From assembly GCF_021155765.1 (NCBI RefSeq), contig NC_060106.1, forward strand, positions 18,874,031-18,938,030: 64,000 bases of DNA, in the 5' to 3' direction. Position numbers and translations under genes: made by a program. Numbering within the stretch: position 1 is the first letter of the stretch; every line of letters starts with the position of its first letter. The notes below the pieces were generated by a model. That model was not told the DNA's origin. It ran no database searches and was given only the letters and a program-made list of their open reading frames with translations. Shown here in pieces: positions 25,001 through 37,404 of this stretch. The DNA is from Diprion similis (taxonomy: Eukaryota; Arthropoda; Insecta; Hymenoptera; Diprionidae).

Positions 25001-26128
25001 TCATGAGTAATCCATTCCAAATTCGCGACCACTTTACCTCCGAGAAAGTGTCCAAGCGCCTCCTTTATATTATCACATGATGGTTTTAAGAATACCAAAT
25101 GATTATTTACTCTGTAAGTCATTCTGACAATTGGTTTAGCCATGCTGAGGCCTTTGAGAATGTTTTCTACAAGTTTTACATCTTGCTTTGACTTCTTCAC
25201 ATTCGAAATTATTTGCCTCCTCACCGGAATATGATCAAACAACTTTCTAACTCGTACTGTTGTGCCTGAAAAGAAATTCACAGTCAAGAATAGTCTGTAA
25301 TGTATTTCGGCTCCAACATCAGTGGTACAAACATCTTGGATGCACGTAATCCCCAATTGCATTATCTAATGTTCTTCCCAATTTATAAATGAAAGCCAAA
25401 ATTTGGTTCTTACCGACAAAGGGAGGAGATAATTCCCTGCTAATAATACACCCATTGTTGTCCAAGACATACGACCTTGCAGTTTCATCTTGGATCGTTT
25501 TTGTCGTGACTCTGACTTCGGCTGCAACCCTGCATATTGCGTTGAGAGCTTCGCCGCGAAACCCATACGTTGTCAACGAATCTGAAGAAAGTAGTATATG
25601 AGTTTTAATCTGTTAGTCTGGATTATTCGTGTATAACTTCATAACATTTATACTTAACAATATGCTTACCTAAATCTGCAAAATCTAATATCTTTGATGT
25701 GCAGTGAGGCATTGCCATGTTCAACACATCGGTGACAGAAATTCCGCAACCATCATCTCGAATTTCAATTAATGACAAACCGTCGTCAGTCTACAATAAC
25801 ATTACGGAAAAGTGAATAAAATTAGTAGGAATCAACGACCAACGAATGAAGATAATGAAATCTTTCGAATCTACAGGTATGAATGAATGATTGTTATGAA
25901 TACAATTATACAAATACGCGTATTATTTACACAATAAAATGTACAACCATTCACTGTAGTACTGAAATAAATAATTTCAAGCAGTCTCACCAGATTAATT
26001 TCGATATTCTTAGCACCGGCGTCCAATGAATTTTCGACGAGTTCCTTAACGACGCTCGATACGGAGGTTATAATCTGCGTACTTGTCACCAACTTTACTG
26101 TCGCACAGTTTAAAGCTCGGATAGACAT
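22032..26128 (-). CDS. PMS1: PMS1 homolog, MutL-family mismatch-repair protein with HMG box
   Basis: Twelve phase-consistent coding exons give 839 residues: 25991-26128, 25670-25790, 25414-25581, 24991-25265, 24701-24820, 24341-24487, 23739-24220, 23265-23616, 22996-23140, 22544-22859, 22223-22370 and 22032-22139. MutL proteins are GHKL ATPases that pair with MLH1. The N-terminal domain has [13 protein letters not shown] (E29, N33), RDDGCGI (57-63; the usual Asn of DNGxGI is Asp here), [10 protein letters not shown] (90-99) and VDVNLEPNK (307-315). A low-complexity linker follows. At about 634-700 there is an HMG box ([36 protein letters not shown]), split over two exons. An HMG box marks PMS1 rather than PMS2 or MLH1. 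The last exons match the start of the vertebrate C-terminal region, then stop, leaving the chain about 90 residues shorter overall than human PMS1 (932) and without the conserved final domain. The start is the ATG at 26128, right before the conserved N-terminus. Confidence 0.95.
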
Positions 26129-29100
26129 ATTAGGTATCAAATAAATAATTCTAAAATGAAACCGTGCAATCTGCAATGACTGACAATGCCAAAATAACGA
26201 CTCCGGGAATTCCCGCACAAACGCATGTAGGAAAATTTCAAATGAAAATTCGAACGTCGTACCCGGGCGACATCTATCTTTGCATACCCATGTTACGCTA
26301 TGTATAAATGTATACATTTATATAACGTCTGACTTGATCTGAAAAGAAAATGGAACCCAAAATGGCATCCATATTCCATTCTGTAGGGAAACGCTTTTTC
26401 GCTGTGATTAACAGCGAGATGTAAGAATAATCGCTCTTACGTCGGGGTTTCGAACAATGCTACGATTTTATTCCTTATAATTGCTACCCGATTTTAAATT
26501 TCGCCGACCAGCCTACTCAAGTAATACAGAGTCGCTGTTATTATATCCCAACGAAAATCGGAAAATCTATTTTCAGACTTTCTTCACTGACGGCGAAGTT
26601 ACGTTTCTGATATATTTTTCTGTACATCTGTTATTAAATATTTTTTATAGAGGTTATTACTGTTGAATAATAAAGATTAAATCGATAAATAGTGACATAG
26701 GACGATGAGCGTAAAATTAGATGGACATTTATATTTTATTAGTAAATATTTTTTTTTCCCTTCCACGCAACATAACATAATTACAGAAAATACGTTGTCT
26801 TTTCTACAGTAATTCATTGCCATAAACCTGTTATAGGTAGTTATGTATAAATCGGACGTCCGTTTGGGATGTAGGCAGTCGGGAGAATGACGGAAAAAAA
26901 ATCCAATCAAATGTGCCTCTCCATACGCATTCTATTTCAAAAATTCTGTTTAAAAACACAACTTCAAATACTCATTATCCTTATTATTTTGTAGTTTTTT
27001 TTCTTCTCGTTTTCTTCTTCTTCTTCATTTTATTTATTTATTTTTGTTTCCTCTTCCTTCCTTCAAGTATTATTATAATATTAGTTTATAAGTCGAGCTT
27101 GACCGGAGACGCCGGTCGAATTAGTTATATACTGTAACATTCATATTCTTTACATTATTCATACGTAAGTCTTGTAGCAGAGAATCGTAGCCCAGGTGCC
27201 CCAACTGATTACACAAATTCTTATTTTTGCCCCTTTCTCTCTCTCTCTCTTTCTCTCTCTTCCTTTCTTTCTAATTTATATTATGATGTAATGCATTAAC
27301 AATAAGGTTATCATCTTCTGGTGGCTCTTTTGGACCGACTCTCTAGAATTTAGCAAATTTACACAAACAGCCAAAAGAAGCATTTCGATTGTGATCTCTA
27401 AAGAGTGTCGCGAAATGATGGCTGGACACAATTTTCAAAGGTCGTAATACACAGTCGTAAATGCCTCTCAAATGCTCTTTGTATTTCGTGTAGAAGAAAA
27501 TATTATATCTCAAAGAACAAAGACGTAAAAACATGTTGAATTACTGCTAAATGCGGCATATACAAGTTGCCCAGGACACCCTCACTATATATAAATATAT
27601 ATATAGTAATGTTGGTACATGTTTCACCAGGACATTGCACTTTGCTTTTGAACACTAGTACATTGTCGTCGCTGCTGGTTAAATAACATAAACCCATTAT
27701 ATTTCATCCGTAAGTTATCAAGAACTCCTAATCATCAATTCTCCATATTTATGTGTTAATTTAAATTGTATAAAACAAATTAGAGAAAAAACAAAAAAAA
27801 AAAACGAAGATGTAAGAAAAAAAAATATATGCGTAAATAAATAAGAGTTTTAATCAATTTCATCGCTAGGTCTCTCTTTAAAAGAATAAGAGTTCATCAT
27901 CAGTTCATATTATAAGGCAATTGTAGATCTATTTAGTAACAGTTCACTTTTGAAGAACGTAGAACACTTGTAACTAGCACAGTCTTTTGTAAATGTTGAC
28001 CATTCAAATATAAACCCCTGTACAATTGATAATAATTTTCCCCTTATTGTCAGAACTGCACACTTTTAACTAACGTAATTGGCAAATAAAATGTTCCTAA
28101 TTGATAGTATAAAAGGTGTGTAATTACAACACAACTCCAATCACATTTACCTGTATTTTTCACTATTGTACAACTACATTAATTAAGCACACCCTTTATA
28201 TTGTGCACGTCAGTCATTAAATCATGTCTAATAAAAAAGAAAAAGAAAAAAACTTCAACGCAGAAACCGAATTAAACCTGGTATAAGAATGTCAGCGTAC
28301 ATAAAAAATAGGTCGATCAATAGAACGTTTGAGTTATAGACGCCGCATACTGAAATTTTGCTTATCATCATCATCATCATTATCATCGTCATCACCACCA
28401 TCATCAACGTCGCCGTCGTCGTCGTGGTCGTCAACGTATCTTGGATGAAACTAGACATCAACCGACGGAAACATTATTCATTTCTGTACTATTGAGTATA
28501 CTAAACGATCTCTATATTTTGATAAGTTTGTAAAAGATGAACAAATTCAATGAAATCGGACCTTTTTGTTGGACTTGGTGAATAAAGATAGTGTATAGTC
28601 TAGAAACTAGATTTATCGTAAATAAGAAACCAACATTTTTCACCACTCAGAAATAAAATGTTTAATCCCGTCATGTGATGTTTTGTATAAATCTGAGACA
28701 TATCTAATAACATAACACAACCTCGATTTGAACCCATTTATGGAAACGAAAAAATGATAAGACTAAGGTCACCAGCAGCGACTATAGTATACCTAGTTTT
28801 ATAGTACAAAACAACTCCAGCTTTTTGCGTACTACTACATCATCAATTGTCATTTGCGGAGCAAATCTAGGCTAGCGCAAAAAGTGCTTACTCTTATACA
28901 TCCTTAAATATTAGGTAATATTATCATTACTAAACCTTACAATATTCAGGGTCGGTCTCTCGAACATGTTTTTATTATTTTACCATTTCTTTTATTTTCA
29001 TTTTCATTTTTCTTCCTCATTTCAAGTCGATTGAATGTAGAGAATCGATGAGAGGATGCGGGACACGATACAAGATGTACAGATCAATTCAGAAAGGATA

Positions 29101-29892
29101 TTAATGGATTTTGATATCACAATCCAATATTCGAATACTTGTGTGAAAAATTTTGCTAATATAACATTACGAACAATTCCCTCTTACGAGAACATTAAGC
29201 ACTTTTAAATCTTTTTTCTTTGCAAGATTGACCAAAGCCGTACAATGATATATAGTTTCAGCTTGAATAGAATATAAATAGAGATGATTATATATTTGAC
29301 AAATGCAATTCGGATCAATCATCCGACACACAACGTATAGTAATAGAATAATGAAGCACTGGGATATAACTGTCTCATAGTCGATCAACCTGGGCAAACT
29401 TGGTAAATTGTTAAAGATGAACATTGTTCGAAACAACAGTTCAATTGGTACGTGTGTATAGTAAATGAAACAATGTAGAAGTTAAAAAATCCAAATAGTT
29501 CGTACGCGATTGTGAGAGACATTAAAATTACTTGCAATGTCTCAGGAAAAAGATTTCATGGATAAAACTATACATCTTGCACCGCTAAATTATGTGGACA
29601 TAAGATATTGAAAAGGGAGGATGGCGTCTACGCGATGATTCATTCGTATTATCTCCAGTATATTGTTATAGTTTATAGTGGTGGCATTAACAGCGATAAA
29701 AACTTAAAGATTTTAAGAAACCCTTGCGAAGAAACAACGGTGGGCGGAGGGGAGGGCAGGGGGAGTTTTTTGAATGATCTTGGTACGATACTTGGAGCGA
29801 TTAAAACGCTACTCTAATTACTATCCCCAACGATCAATCAATCAATCAATCAATAATAAATGTGTATTGTTTTGTGAGGTTTCGGTTGTTTC
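26129..29892. other. Non-coding stretch between PMS1 and CNBP
   Basis: No supported coding sequence. The left end should hold the PMS1 promoter. Most of the rest may be the CNBP 3' untranslated region or intergenic DNA: minus-strand AATAAA signals occur near 28972 and in a TTTATT cluster at about 27029-27041. A CAT/CGT-rich triplet tract lies at 28363-28436. Confidence 0.5.
28363..28436. repeat. Interrupted CAT/CGT triplet tract
   Basis: ATC repeats grade into ACC and GTC repeats. The open frames across it are simple-repeat artefacts. Confidence 0.85.
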
Positions 29893-31075
29893 CTACTTCC
29901 TATCATCCTGGTCGCATTCGCGGCTTATGTGGCCCGTCTTGCCGCATACGTAACAAGTTTTACCACCAGATTCCTGGCAGTTCCGAGCGATGTGGCCCGT
30001 CTTGTTGCAATTGTAGCAGCTCTGTCCGGAGAATCGGCCAGAGTCGTTACCCTCGGGGCAACTGCGAGCAATGTGCCCAGTCTTGTTACAGTTGTAACAG
30101 CTCAATTCAGGAACCTGTCAACATATAGTTCGTTTGTAAGACACGACTTCCCTTACGACCAACCATTTTTCACTAAAATTATTCATCAATTCATCTCAAA
30201 TCAAAGGAAGGGTCGAGTCAAACTTCTTCAATACTCTTTCTTTAAAACCAAAATTTTCACTCAAAAGTTATTGAAAGAAAGTATCGAATCGTAGCTCAAC
30301 ATATTGAATTTAGATCTGCATGAATCACAAATGCAAATAATAATCTAAAAAAAGTATTTGTATGTAATGAAAATGAAGTTGGAAGTACCGTTATGCATGT
30401 TTTTAAATATGTTCTCTCATTGTTTTTAAATTTGTATAACTTATAACAGTTTACAAGGGTAAAACAACTTTGCAGCCAAACATGTTGTTTTTTTGTACCT
30501 GCTGAGTCAATAAAAGACTAATAAAAACGTCTGCTTCTAAATATGGGCCAATGGTATGCGAATAGGTGTAAAAAAACAATGAAAAATTACATTTTATAAA
30601 AAAAATTGAGGCAAACGAGACGAATGAAAATTTGAATCGCAGAAAGAATTGATATCGACTATTATATAATTACACTGATCAAGAATAATTTAAATATATG
30701 AAGTTCGAGTTTTTCAGATCTTTTTTCGAGTAATTCAGATATTCATACATCCATCAATTTATTAACTTACAACTTATAGTTTAAATAAAAATTCTGATGA
30801 AAATTGGTCCTCACGTTTGATCCTACCTGCTGGCAGTCCTTCGCGATATGCCCAACTCCGTTACAACGGTAGCACAGGTCTTGATCTTCCTTACAATCAC
30901 GTGCAAAGTGACCATATCGGTTACACTTAAAGCACTTCTCACCACGATTCCGTCCGAAACCACCGTCACGGTCACGGTCACGATCTCCTCGGCCGCCTCC
31001 TCCGGCTCCGCCTTGCGGACATTCTCGTGCGAAATGGCCCATCCGGTTACACTTGTAGCACACGCTTGAACTCAT
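29893..31075 (-). CDS. CNBP: CNBP, CCHC zinc-knuckle nucleic acid-binding protein
   Basis: Two coding exons (30827-31075 and 29893-30114) join in phase to give 156 residues. Six C-x2-C-x4-H-x4-C knuckles are visible: [70 protein letters not shown] and [14 protein letters not shown]. An RGG-like Gly/Arg/Asp segment separates the first two. Proteins of this family bind single-stranded nucleic acid, including G-rich mRNA segments, and act in translation and in transcription of proliferation genes. Vertebrate CNBP has seven knuckles; this one has six. A minus-strand splice acceptor sits 8 bases before the ATG, so a non-coding first exon lies upstream. The length and the single linker segment fit the family well. 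Confidence 0.95.
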
Positions 31076-31083
31076 CTTTTAGT

Positions 31084-34018
31084 CTGCGCCGAAAGAAAAA
31101 TATAATTTGGTAATATTTCTGCACATCCTAGTAGCGTGGAGAGCTTTTTCCGTTTTCAAAGTTTTTAGGGTGCAGCGGAGATCCAAAGCGCGTATCAAGC
31201 ACACCAACTAGGTGAACGCTCGTGGCGTTGTCACCGTGTGTGACAAAAAGGGGTTGGAGTAAAAAGTGTACGGTACTAATTTTTTGAAATAGGAAATCCA
31301 TCATTGATGTAGATTTGATTTCTATAACAAATTTAAGATGTTTAAAATTCTTGCAATTAAAATTGTTAACAAAGGAATTGACAAAAAGCTGTACAGAGGG
31401 GGAGCTGTGCCAAAAAATAATGAAAAGAGAAAGCAGGTGAAACTCTTGCAGTTTGCATCATGGTGGTACGAAAATAGAAAGGCATGCTCTGATCTTAAAG
31501 CAGCAGCAAAAGTTGGATACTTTAGAGTAATCGCAACACGTAAAGAATCCAACACCTGCATCAAACCTCACGTTTTTACACTGAATATATCTGAAAAAGT
31601 CACTTCTTGTTGCAAGAGAATGGTAATATTTAACTACGTGGGTATTTTTTTCCAATTTTTTTTTTTTTTTTTTTTTTTCATTTATTATCACCAAGGATAA
31701 CGGATGTGGGTAAACATGTACATGGGTTAGCATCCGAAGTAGCAGGCCTCAGATAAAAGCTGCAGAGGCAGATATATGATTCTTTGTGTATTGATTAAGA
31801 AAATGCACTGTCATATCATTACTTGTTGTTTCAGAAAAAAATCTCATAGGCTATTATAATTATAGGAGATTTATTAATGAGGAGATAAATCCTGGTAACA
31901 GAGTTGAAAAAAAATTGTTCAATTAAGCAAAAGAAAGACAATTGTAATATAGATGTAAAATTGCAAACTGTTTTTGAAAACAATAGTTAGCTGTAGAGTT
32001 CGTTTCTTGCTTCAACAATATCTTGGTACTTCTTAGGTTTCTCTGACTCATGCGTCTCTTTCAGCAGATAGGTACAGACCCTTAGATTAATTCTGATACA
32101 TTCAAGGCCACCGTTGGCAGTTGTTTCCCCAAGTTAAACAAACAATAGCAGATTACTTCAGTGGCCTTGAATATTTGAGAATCAATGTAAGGGTTCATAC
32201 ACAAAACAATCAGGTGAATTTTTAATCTTACTATTCGAAATTTTTTTAATCAGTCCTAGCTTAAGTTAGCAAAAATATTTACAAATATCCTCCACGATTA
32301 TTTGGTAGCATGAAAAATTGCGAAAACTGGAATAATGGGCTGAATGATGTACCAAAAAACTGTTAATAATGCTAATAATAACAAAATCAACCACCCAAGT
32401 GGTGAGAGAATATGATTCGACGGACTTTGAAACGACCGGTAGACGTTCGCCTATTTTGCAAATTTGATGATATTCTCTTTTTTTTCCTGTCAGGTGAAAC
32501 AAAAAACTTGCGGCAAAAGGAATCTGGCAGGAACGGGCGAAATGGGTTCAATGGCTATATGTCCGAGTAAATAGCCGCGATGGCGGGGCAGAAGGATAAG
32601 AGGAGGGGGAGGGGGGTACGTGTGGGAATAAAATAGACGTAAAAGTTGTTGAAAGCAGAGAAAAAGGAAAAATATGGAAGGGTAAGAAGCCGATACGCAG
32701 TAAAGAGAGAGACGATACAACGGGAATAAGAGAGGAAAAAAAAATGTGACTCGGATGAGAGATGGCATCGGTTAGCAATTTCCATGCGGGGAGTGCGAGT
32801 ACAACAATACTCCGATAAAATTTTTTGGAGCGTCCTGTAGAGATGCATGATTAAAGGGTTCGCAAGGGGGAGGCGGACAAGATTTTTCAGCCGAGATGAC
32901 GAATATTAATGAAATAATGAAAATTTGGGGAAAAAATTGATGAACGGCTGAAGCCGGATGCGCCGAAACGGAGGTTTTTTCAATAATTTAACGTATTCGG
33001 ACAACGTGGCTTTCCCCTCCTTTTCGTTCAAGAACATGTACGCCACAGCCGACAACGCGAAGATGGCACCCTACAATGACGCCGTATTCCTTGTTTTAGG
33101 TGAAAAAGAGATTTCGAATGAATTACAGGATAGAATGAATCTGCTTCGGGACGGGGCGAATGCGGCGGGGCAATTGTTCGATGGGTGAATGGCTAATGTT
33201 CGTTAATAGTTGGGTAAAAAGTGATTGAAGTTGAGCAGACCACGTGCAGAGACAGTATGCCGCGGGCGTAAAACTGTGGACCATTGATTTTTACTATAAT
33301 ATTAATATTTACCTATTATATGAGTGTCGTTTCTCGATCTCTGAACCTTATGGACAGCTCGGCAACTGGTTTTGCACAACCAACTCGCGCAAGACCTCGT
33401 TTTTTAAGAAAAATCTCGAGCTGATGCTACACGGACGGCTACGACGACCATTAACTACAGGAGCGAAGACCCGCCAATCGGTGAACCGCTGCCCGCCAAA
33501 CTTGCGTTGCAACAATGAACACCTCCGGTTTGTACAATACCTCGGTATTCAAGATTGTCCCTTAGTTATAAGAATTGAACCAATCTCTCTGAATTTTCAC
33601 TCCAAACCTATTCAATAATTATTTTCAGATTTTTCATGGATTTTTTCTTCTATTTTGAGTCCGGAATAAGCTTCCGAATTTATCTTAATGCACTACTTTC
33701 ATCAGTGTACCGGCGTAAAAGCAGCCGCACCAATCATGCCGCGTAATCCCTGCTTCTGATTGGCCGAAGTCATCGTGGCTGCGTAGCCATATTTTCACAA
33801 ATCCTACAAGATGCAGAATGCACCACGAATCTAGCTGCAGTCTGCTGCACTCGCATTCGTACCAACTCAAAATAATCGGAAACTGGGCATTATGTTGCTT
33901 CACGTTCGCCAATATTGCGATCTGAACATCGATCGCAAACAAATGTTAGAGCGCGGCACACATCAATCGTCAAATTCAGTAACAACTATTGCAATTATTC
34001 AGTTATAATATAATAATT
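31084..34018. other. Intergenic region between divergent CNBP and PPWD1
   Basis: It holds the first non-coding exon and promoter of CNBP at an unknown position, and the PPWD1 promoter on the right. A G-rich plus-strand tract lies at about 32600-32626. Open frames at 31338-31700 and 32958-33618 have no recognisable domain and no splice partners. Confidence 0.5.
33725..34018 (+). promoter_or_regulatory. Probable PPWD1 promoter
   Basis: The region just upstream of the PPWD1 start has two CCAAT-type sequences (plus strand near 33731, minus strand near 33757-33764) within about 290 bases of the ATG, in a locally GC-richer context. Placement is inferred from position and these motifs only. Confidence 0.35.
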
Positions 34019-36915
34019 ATGTCTAAAAGAGAACATGTCGATAGTGATTCCGACGAAGGATGGATCGGACCGATGCCGTCGGATGCTGCCGCGCCGAAAA
34101 AGCGTAAAGGTATCGTAAACATAACCTAAAAGATATTCAATTCTCTTTGGATCTCGCTGATTGGTATAGATGTTCAAAATCTGTAAATTCCTTTGACTTC
34201 ATAATCCAATAATTTCTTAATACTAAGTTTAATCGTCAATCTAAATTACACGTTTACTGCGGATGGCATTTACAACAATCCAAACTTTCGATTGTTGAGC
34301 ATTGTTGCTATCTACTACTCCATTATTGTTTGTAGTTTTGGAGTATGAGCAAGTTTACCTCGACAATTTACCCAACTGTGAATGTTACGAGAAATCGTAT
34401 ATGCACAGAGATGTGATCACCCAGGTTTTAGTCACAAAGTAAGTACACATGTCAATTGATATGAATTTTCTTAATAAAACTTTAAGTTAGATCTTAATCC
34501 TCACAAGCAACTTTATTGTTGGTTTTTTCACTTCAACAATCACTTCTTGCATTTTTTTTAATTGCAAATCCCATTTTGCTGTACAAAATTTCAGAACAAA
34601 TTTCGTGATCACTGCCAGTTGCGATGGGCATGTAAAGTTTTGGAAAAAACAGGAGGAACTAATCGAGTTCGTTAAACATTTCCGAGCACACTTAATGGCC
34701 ATACACTCGATGGCAGCAAGCTGTAATGGCGCGCTAATGTGTACAGTTAGTTTAGACAAAAGTATCAAGGTCTTCGATGTCGTTAACTTTGGTAAGTCAT
34801 TATAAATTGCATCAAATAGACTATGATTTTGCACTTTGCAGAACAGCATTAGTGTACACATTTAAATCATCCATCAAAGATAAGTTGATGGATTTCACAT
34901 TCAGTTGTGTAACTATTCGAAAAGCTTGCACTTCAATCTATTAATGTAGAATGCAATGGAATGTTTGTTTTCAGACATGATTAACATGATGAAATTAGAC
35001 TACGTCCCGCAGTGCTCTGAATGGATATATTCACCTGGAGATGCGATATCTGCATTAGCAGTTTCTGATCAAGATTCAAACAAAATCTATGTTTATGACG
35101 GCCAAGGGACAAATACCCCTTTACATATCTTCGACAAGCTACACACAAAAAATGTCGTCATTATGAGGGTAAAAACTTGATTATCTGAATGAAATTTATT
35201 GAAGACTAAGTCTTTTCAGGGGTTGGAATCACCGTCATGTATTACTGACACAATCTCAATGAAACGAGACCTGATTCATGCTATTTACTTAATTTTGATT
35301 ATGGCTACTTACTGAAAATTGGTCGCTTTCTTTTCAGTACAATCCAGTTTTTGAGACGTGTATATCTGTAGATAAAGCAGGGATTTTAGAATATTGGACA
35401 GGCCCTAAAACTGAGTACAAATTTCCAAAGTGTGTTAAATTTGAATCTAAACTGGATACAAATTTATTTGAGTTTGCAAAAAATAAAACTTACCCGTGCG
35501 GCTTAAGCGTTTCCCCCAATGGCAAGAAATTCGCCAGTTTGAGTGGGGATAGGAAAGTCAGAGTGTTTAATTTTTTGACTGGAAACCTATACAGGGTATT
35601 TGATGAAACTCTGCAGAGATTCACAGAGTTACAACAAACTACTCAACAATTACCTAACATGGAATTTGGGCGCAGGTTTGTCACTATATCATTTACTTAA
35701 ACGTATCACAATTCAATTATTTTACTATCCAGGTATATATACACCCTGGAAGTAATGGGCTATTTTTTTTATCTCGTAATTATACAACATAATTTCCACT
35801 ACATTATGCAGAATGGCTGTTGAGAGAGACTTGGACAAAACTGAAGCGAATATGGGCAACATAATATTTGACGAATCAGGGTACATGGTCATGTACAGTA
35901 CAATGCTTGGCGTAAAGTTAGTGAATTTGTACACAAATCGCTGCGTTACGATCATGGGTAAGCCCGAAAACTTCAGGCCTATGCAACTAGCTTTGTTTCA
36001 GGTATATGAATTTACTTTCTTGGTAGTTATTGCGTTAAGTTACTTATTGTAAGTTACTTGATTTATTAACAACTGATTATATGATAAAATGCTTTTAAGG
36101 GTAAAGCGAAGAAAACTACAGCTGCAGTGACGTTTGAAATGGAGGCGTCAGAAAACCCAACAATGGAGCTGAATCGCCCAGATCCAACACTGTTTTGTAC
36201 AGCGCACAAAAAAAATAGATTTTATATGTTTACGCGACGTGAACCAGAAGACACAAAGAGCCAGGAGTGTGATAGGGATGTTTTCAATGAAAAACCATCC
36301 AAAGAGGACATTATCTCATCTACAGAAGCGACTAATATGCAGAAAATATATGACGTGGCGATTCTGCACACAGCTCTTGGAGATATACATATCAGCCTCT
36401 TTGGCAAAGATGTGCCGAAAACGGTTGAAAACTTTTGTATGCATTCTAAGAATAATTATTACAACGGTCACATATTTCACAGAGTTATCAAAGGCTTCAT
36501 GATACAAACTGGAGATCCCACGGGAACTGGTACTGGTGGAGAAAGCATATGGGGAGGGGAATTCGAAGACGAATTCAGGCCTCATCTTAAACACGATAGG
36601 CCATATACATTGAGCATGGCGAATGCAGGAGCAAATTCAAACGGCAGTCAATTTTTCATCACCCTTACACCCACGGTAATTATTTAAATTCATCTTTAAA
36701 AATATTGCTGTATAGGTTCCAGATTTTTAACGACCATTGTGATTCTGATTTTTAATTATTCTTGTCCTTAGCCATGGCTCGATAACAAACACACAGTTTT
36801 TGGCCGAGTGATCAAAGGAATGGAAGTAGTTCAGAATATCAGCCAGGTGAAAACAAACCCTAAAACTGATAAACCATATGATGATATTCGAATAGTTAGC
36901 ATTACAGTCAAGTAG
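34019..36915 (+). CDS. PPWD1: PPWD1, WD-repeat and cyclophilin-type peptidyl-prolyl isomerase
   Basis: Eight phase-consistent exons give 610 residues: 34019-34109, 34336-34438, 34595-34791, 34975-35168, 35338-35675, 35812-36001, 36100-36675 and 36772-36915. Vertebrate PPWD1 (646 residues) is a spliceosome-associated nuclear cyclophilin. An acidic and basic N-terminus is followed by WD-type repeats (for example [15 protein letters not shown] and [14 protein letters not shown]) up to about residue 370. The cyclophilin domain runs from about 457 to the end and keeps the active-site blocks [32 protein letters not shown] and the key Arg, Gln, Phe, Trp and His residues, so catalysis is expected. 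The ATG at 34019 opens the conserved acidic [11 protein letters not shown] segment. Its 3' end converges on ADCY10. Confidence 0.97.
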
Positions 36916-36952
36916 ATTTTCTGTTCAAACGATGACAATCACAAACTTGTAA

Positions 36953-36958
36953 AATAAA
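36953..36958 (+). terminator. PPWD1 polyadenylation signal
   Basis: AATAAA, 38 bases after the stop codon. Confidence 0.75.
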
Positions 36959-37266
36959 TTTGTATCATTAACATTAAATTATTTCAAATTTTATATTTGA
37001 TTTATTCATTCCTCTACCTTGGAATTATAATTTTAGTAAGAATAGGGTCGTTTGCTACTGTTCTTTACTGTTCTGTTTCGATGGAGTCTGAAAAAAGGTA
37101 GAAATAACTGCAATGATGATTGAAGGTATCAGAGCAATGAGGTTTATCAAAATCTCTCTGCTGGTTTTGATGGGAATAAATAGAAAAACCTATTTTCGTA
37201 GAAGTGCTAACAAAATCGCTAATTTTCAATGTACATATTTTGACAGACCCGATACTAATGAGGTCA

Positions 37267-37272
37267 TTTATT
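37267..37272 (-). terminator. Candidate ADCY10 polyadenylation signal
   Basis: AATAAA on the minus strand, about 133 bases past the stop. A second copy at 37001-37006 would make the transcript end very close to that of PPWD1. Confidence 0.5.
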
Positions 37273-37404
37273 TCCGTATTGTTGATACAACTGTAGTAAA
37301 ATGTGGAATGTGCAATTAATGACCAGTATGTTTGCCAATAGATGCAGCCATTGTTTTGACTGTACGAATCTTAGGCGATACTTAAAACTAATTGTAAGTA
37401 CGAA

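Noticed and set aside
31338-31700. 120-codon plus-strand frame ending in a poly-Phe run
   Set aside because: Ends in a poly-T tract and shows no domain; treated as chance.
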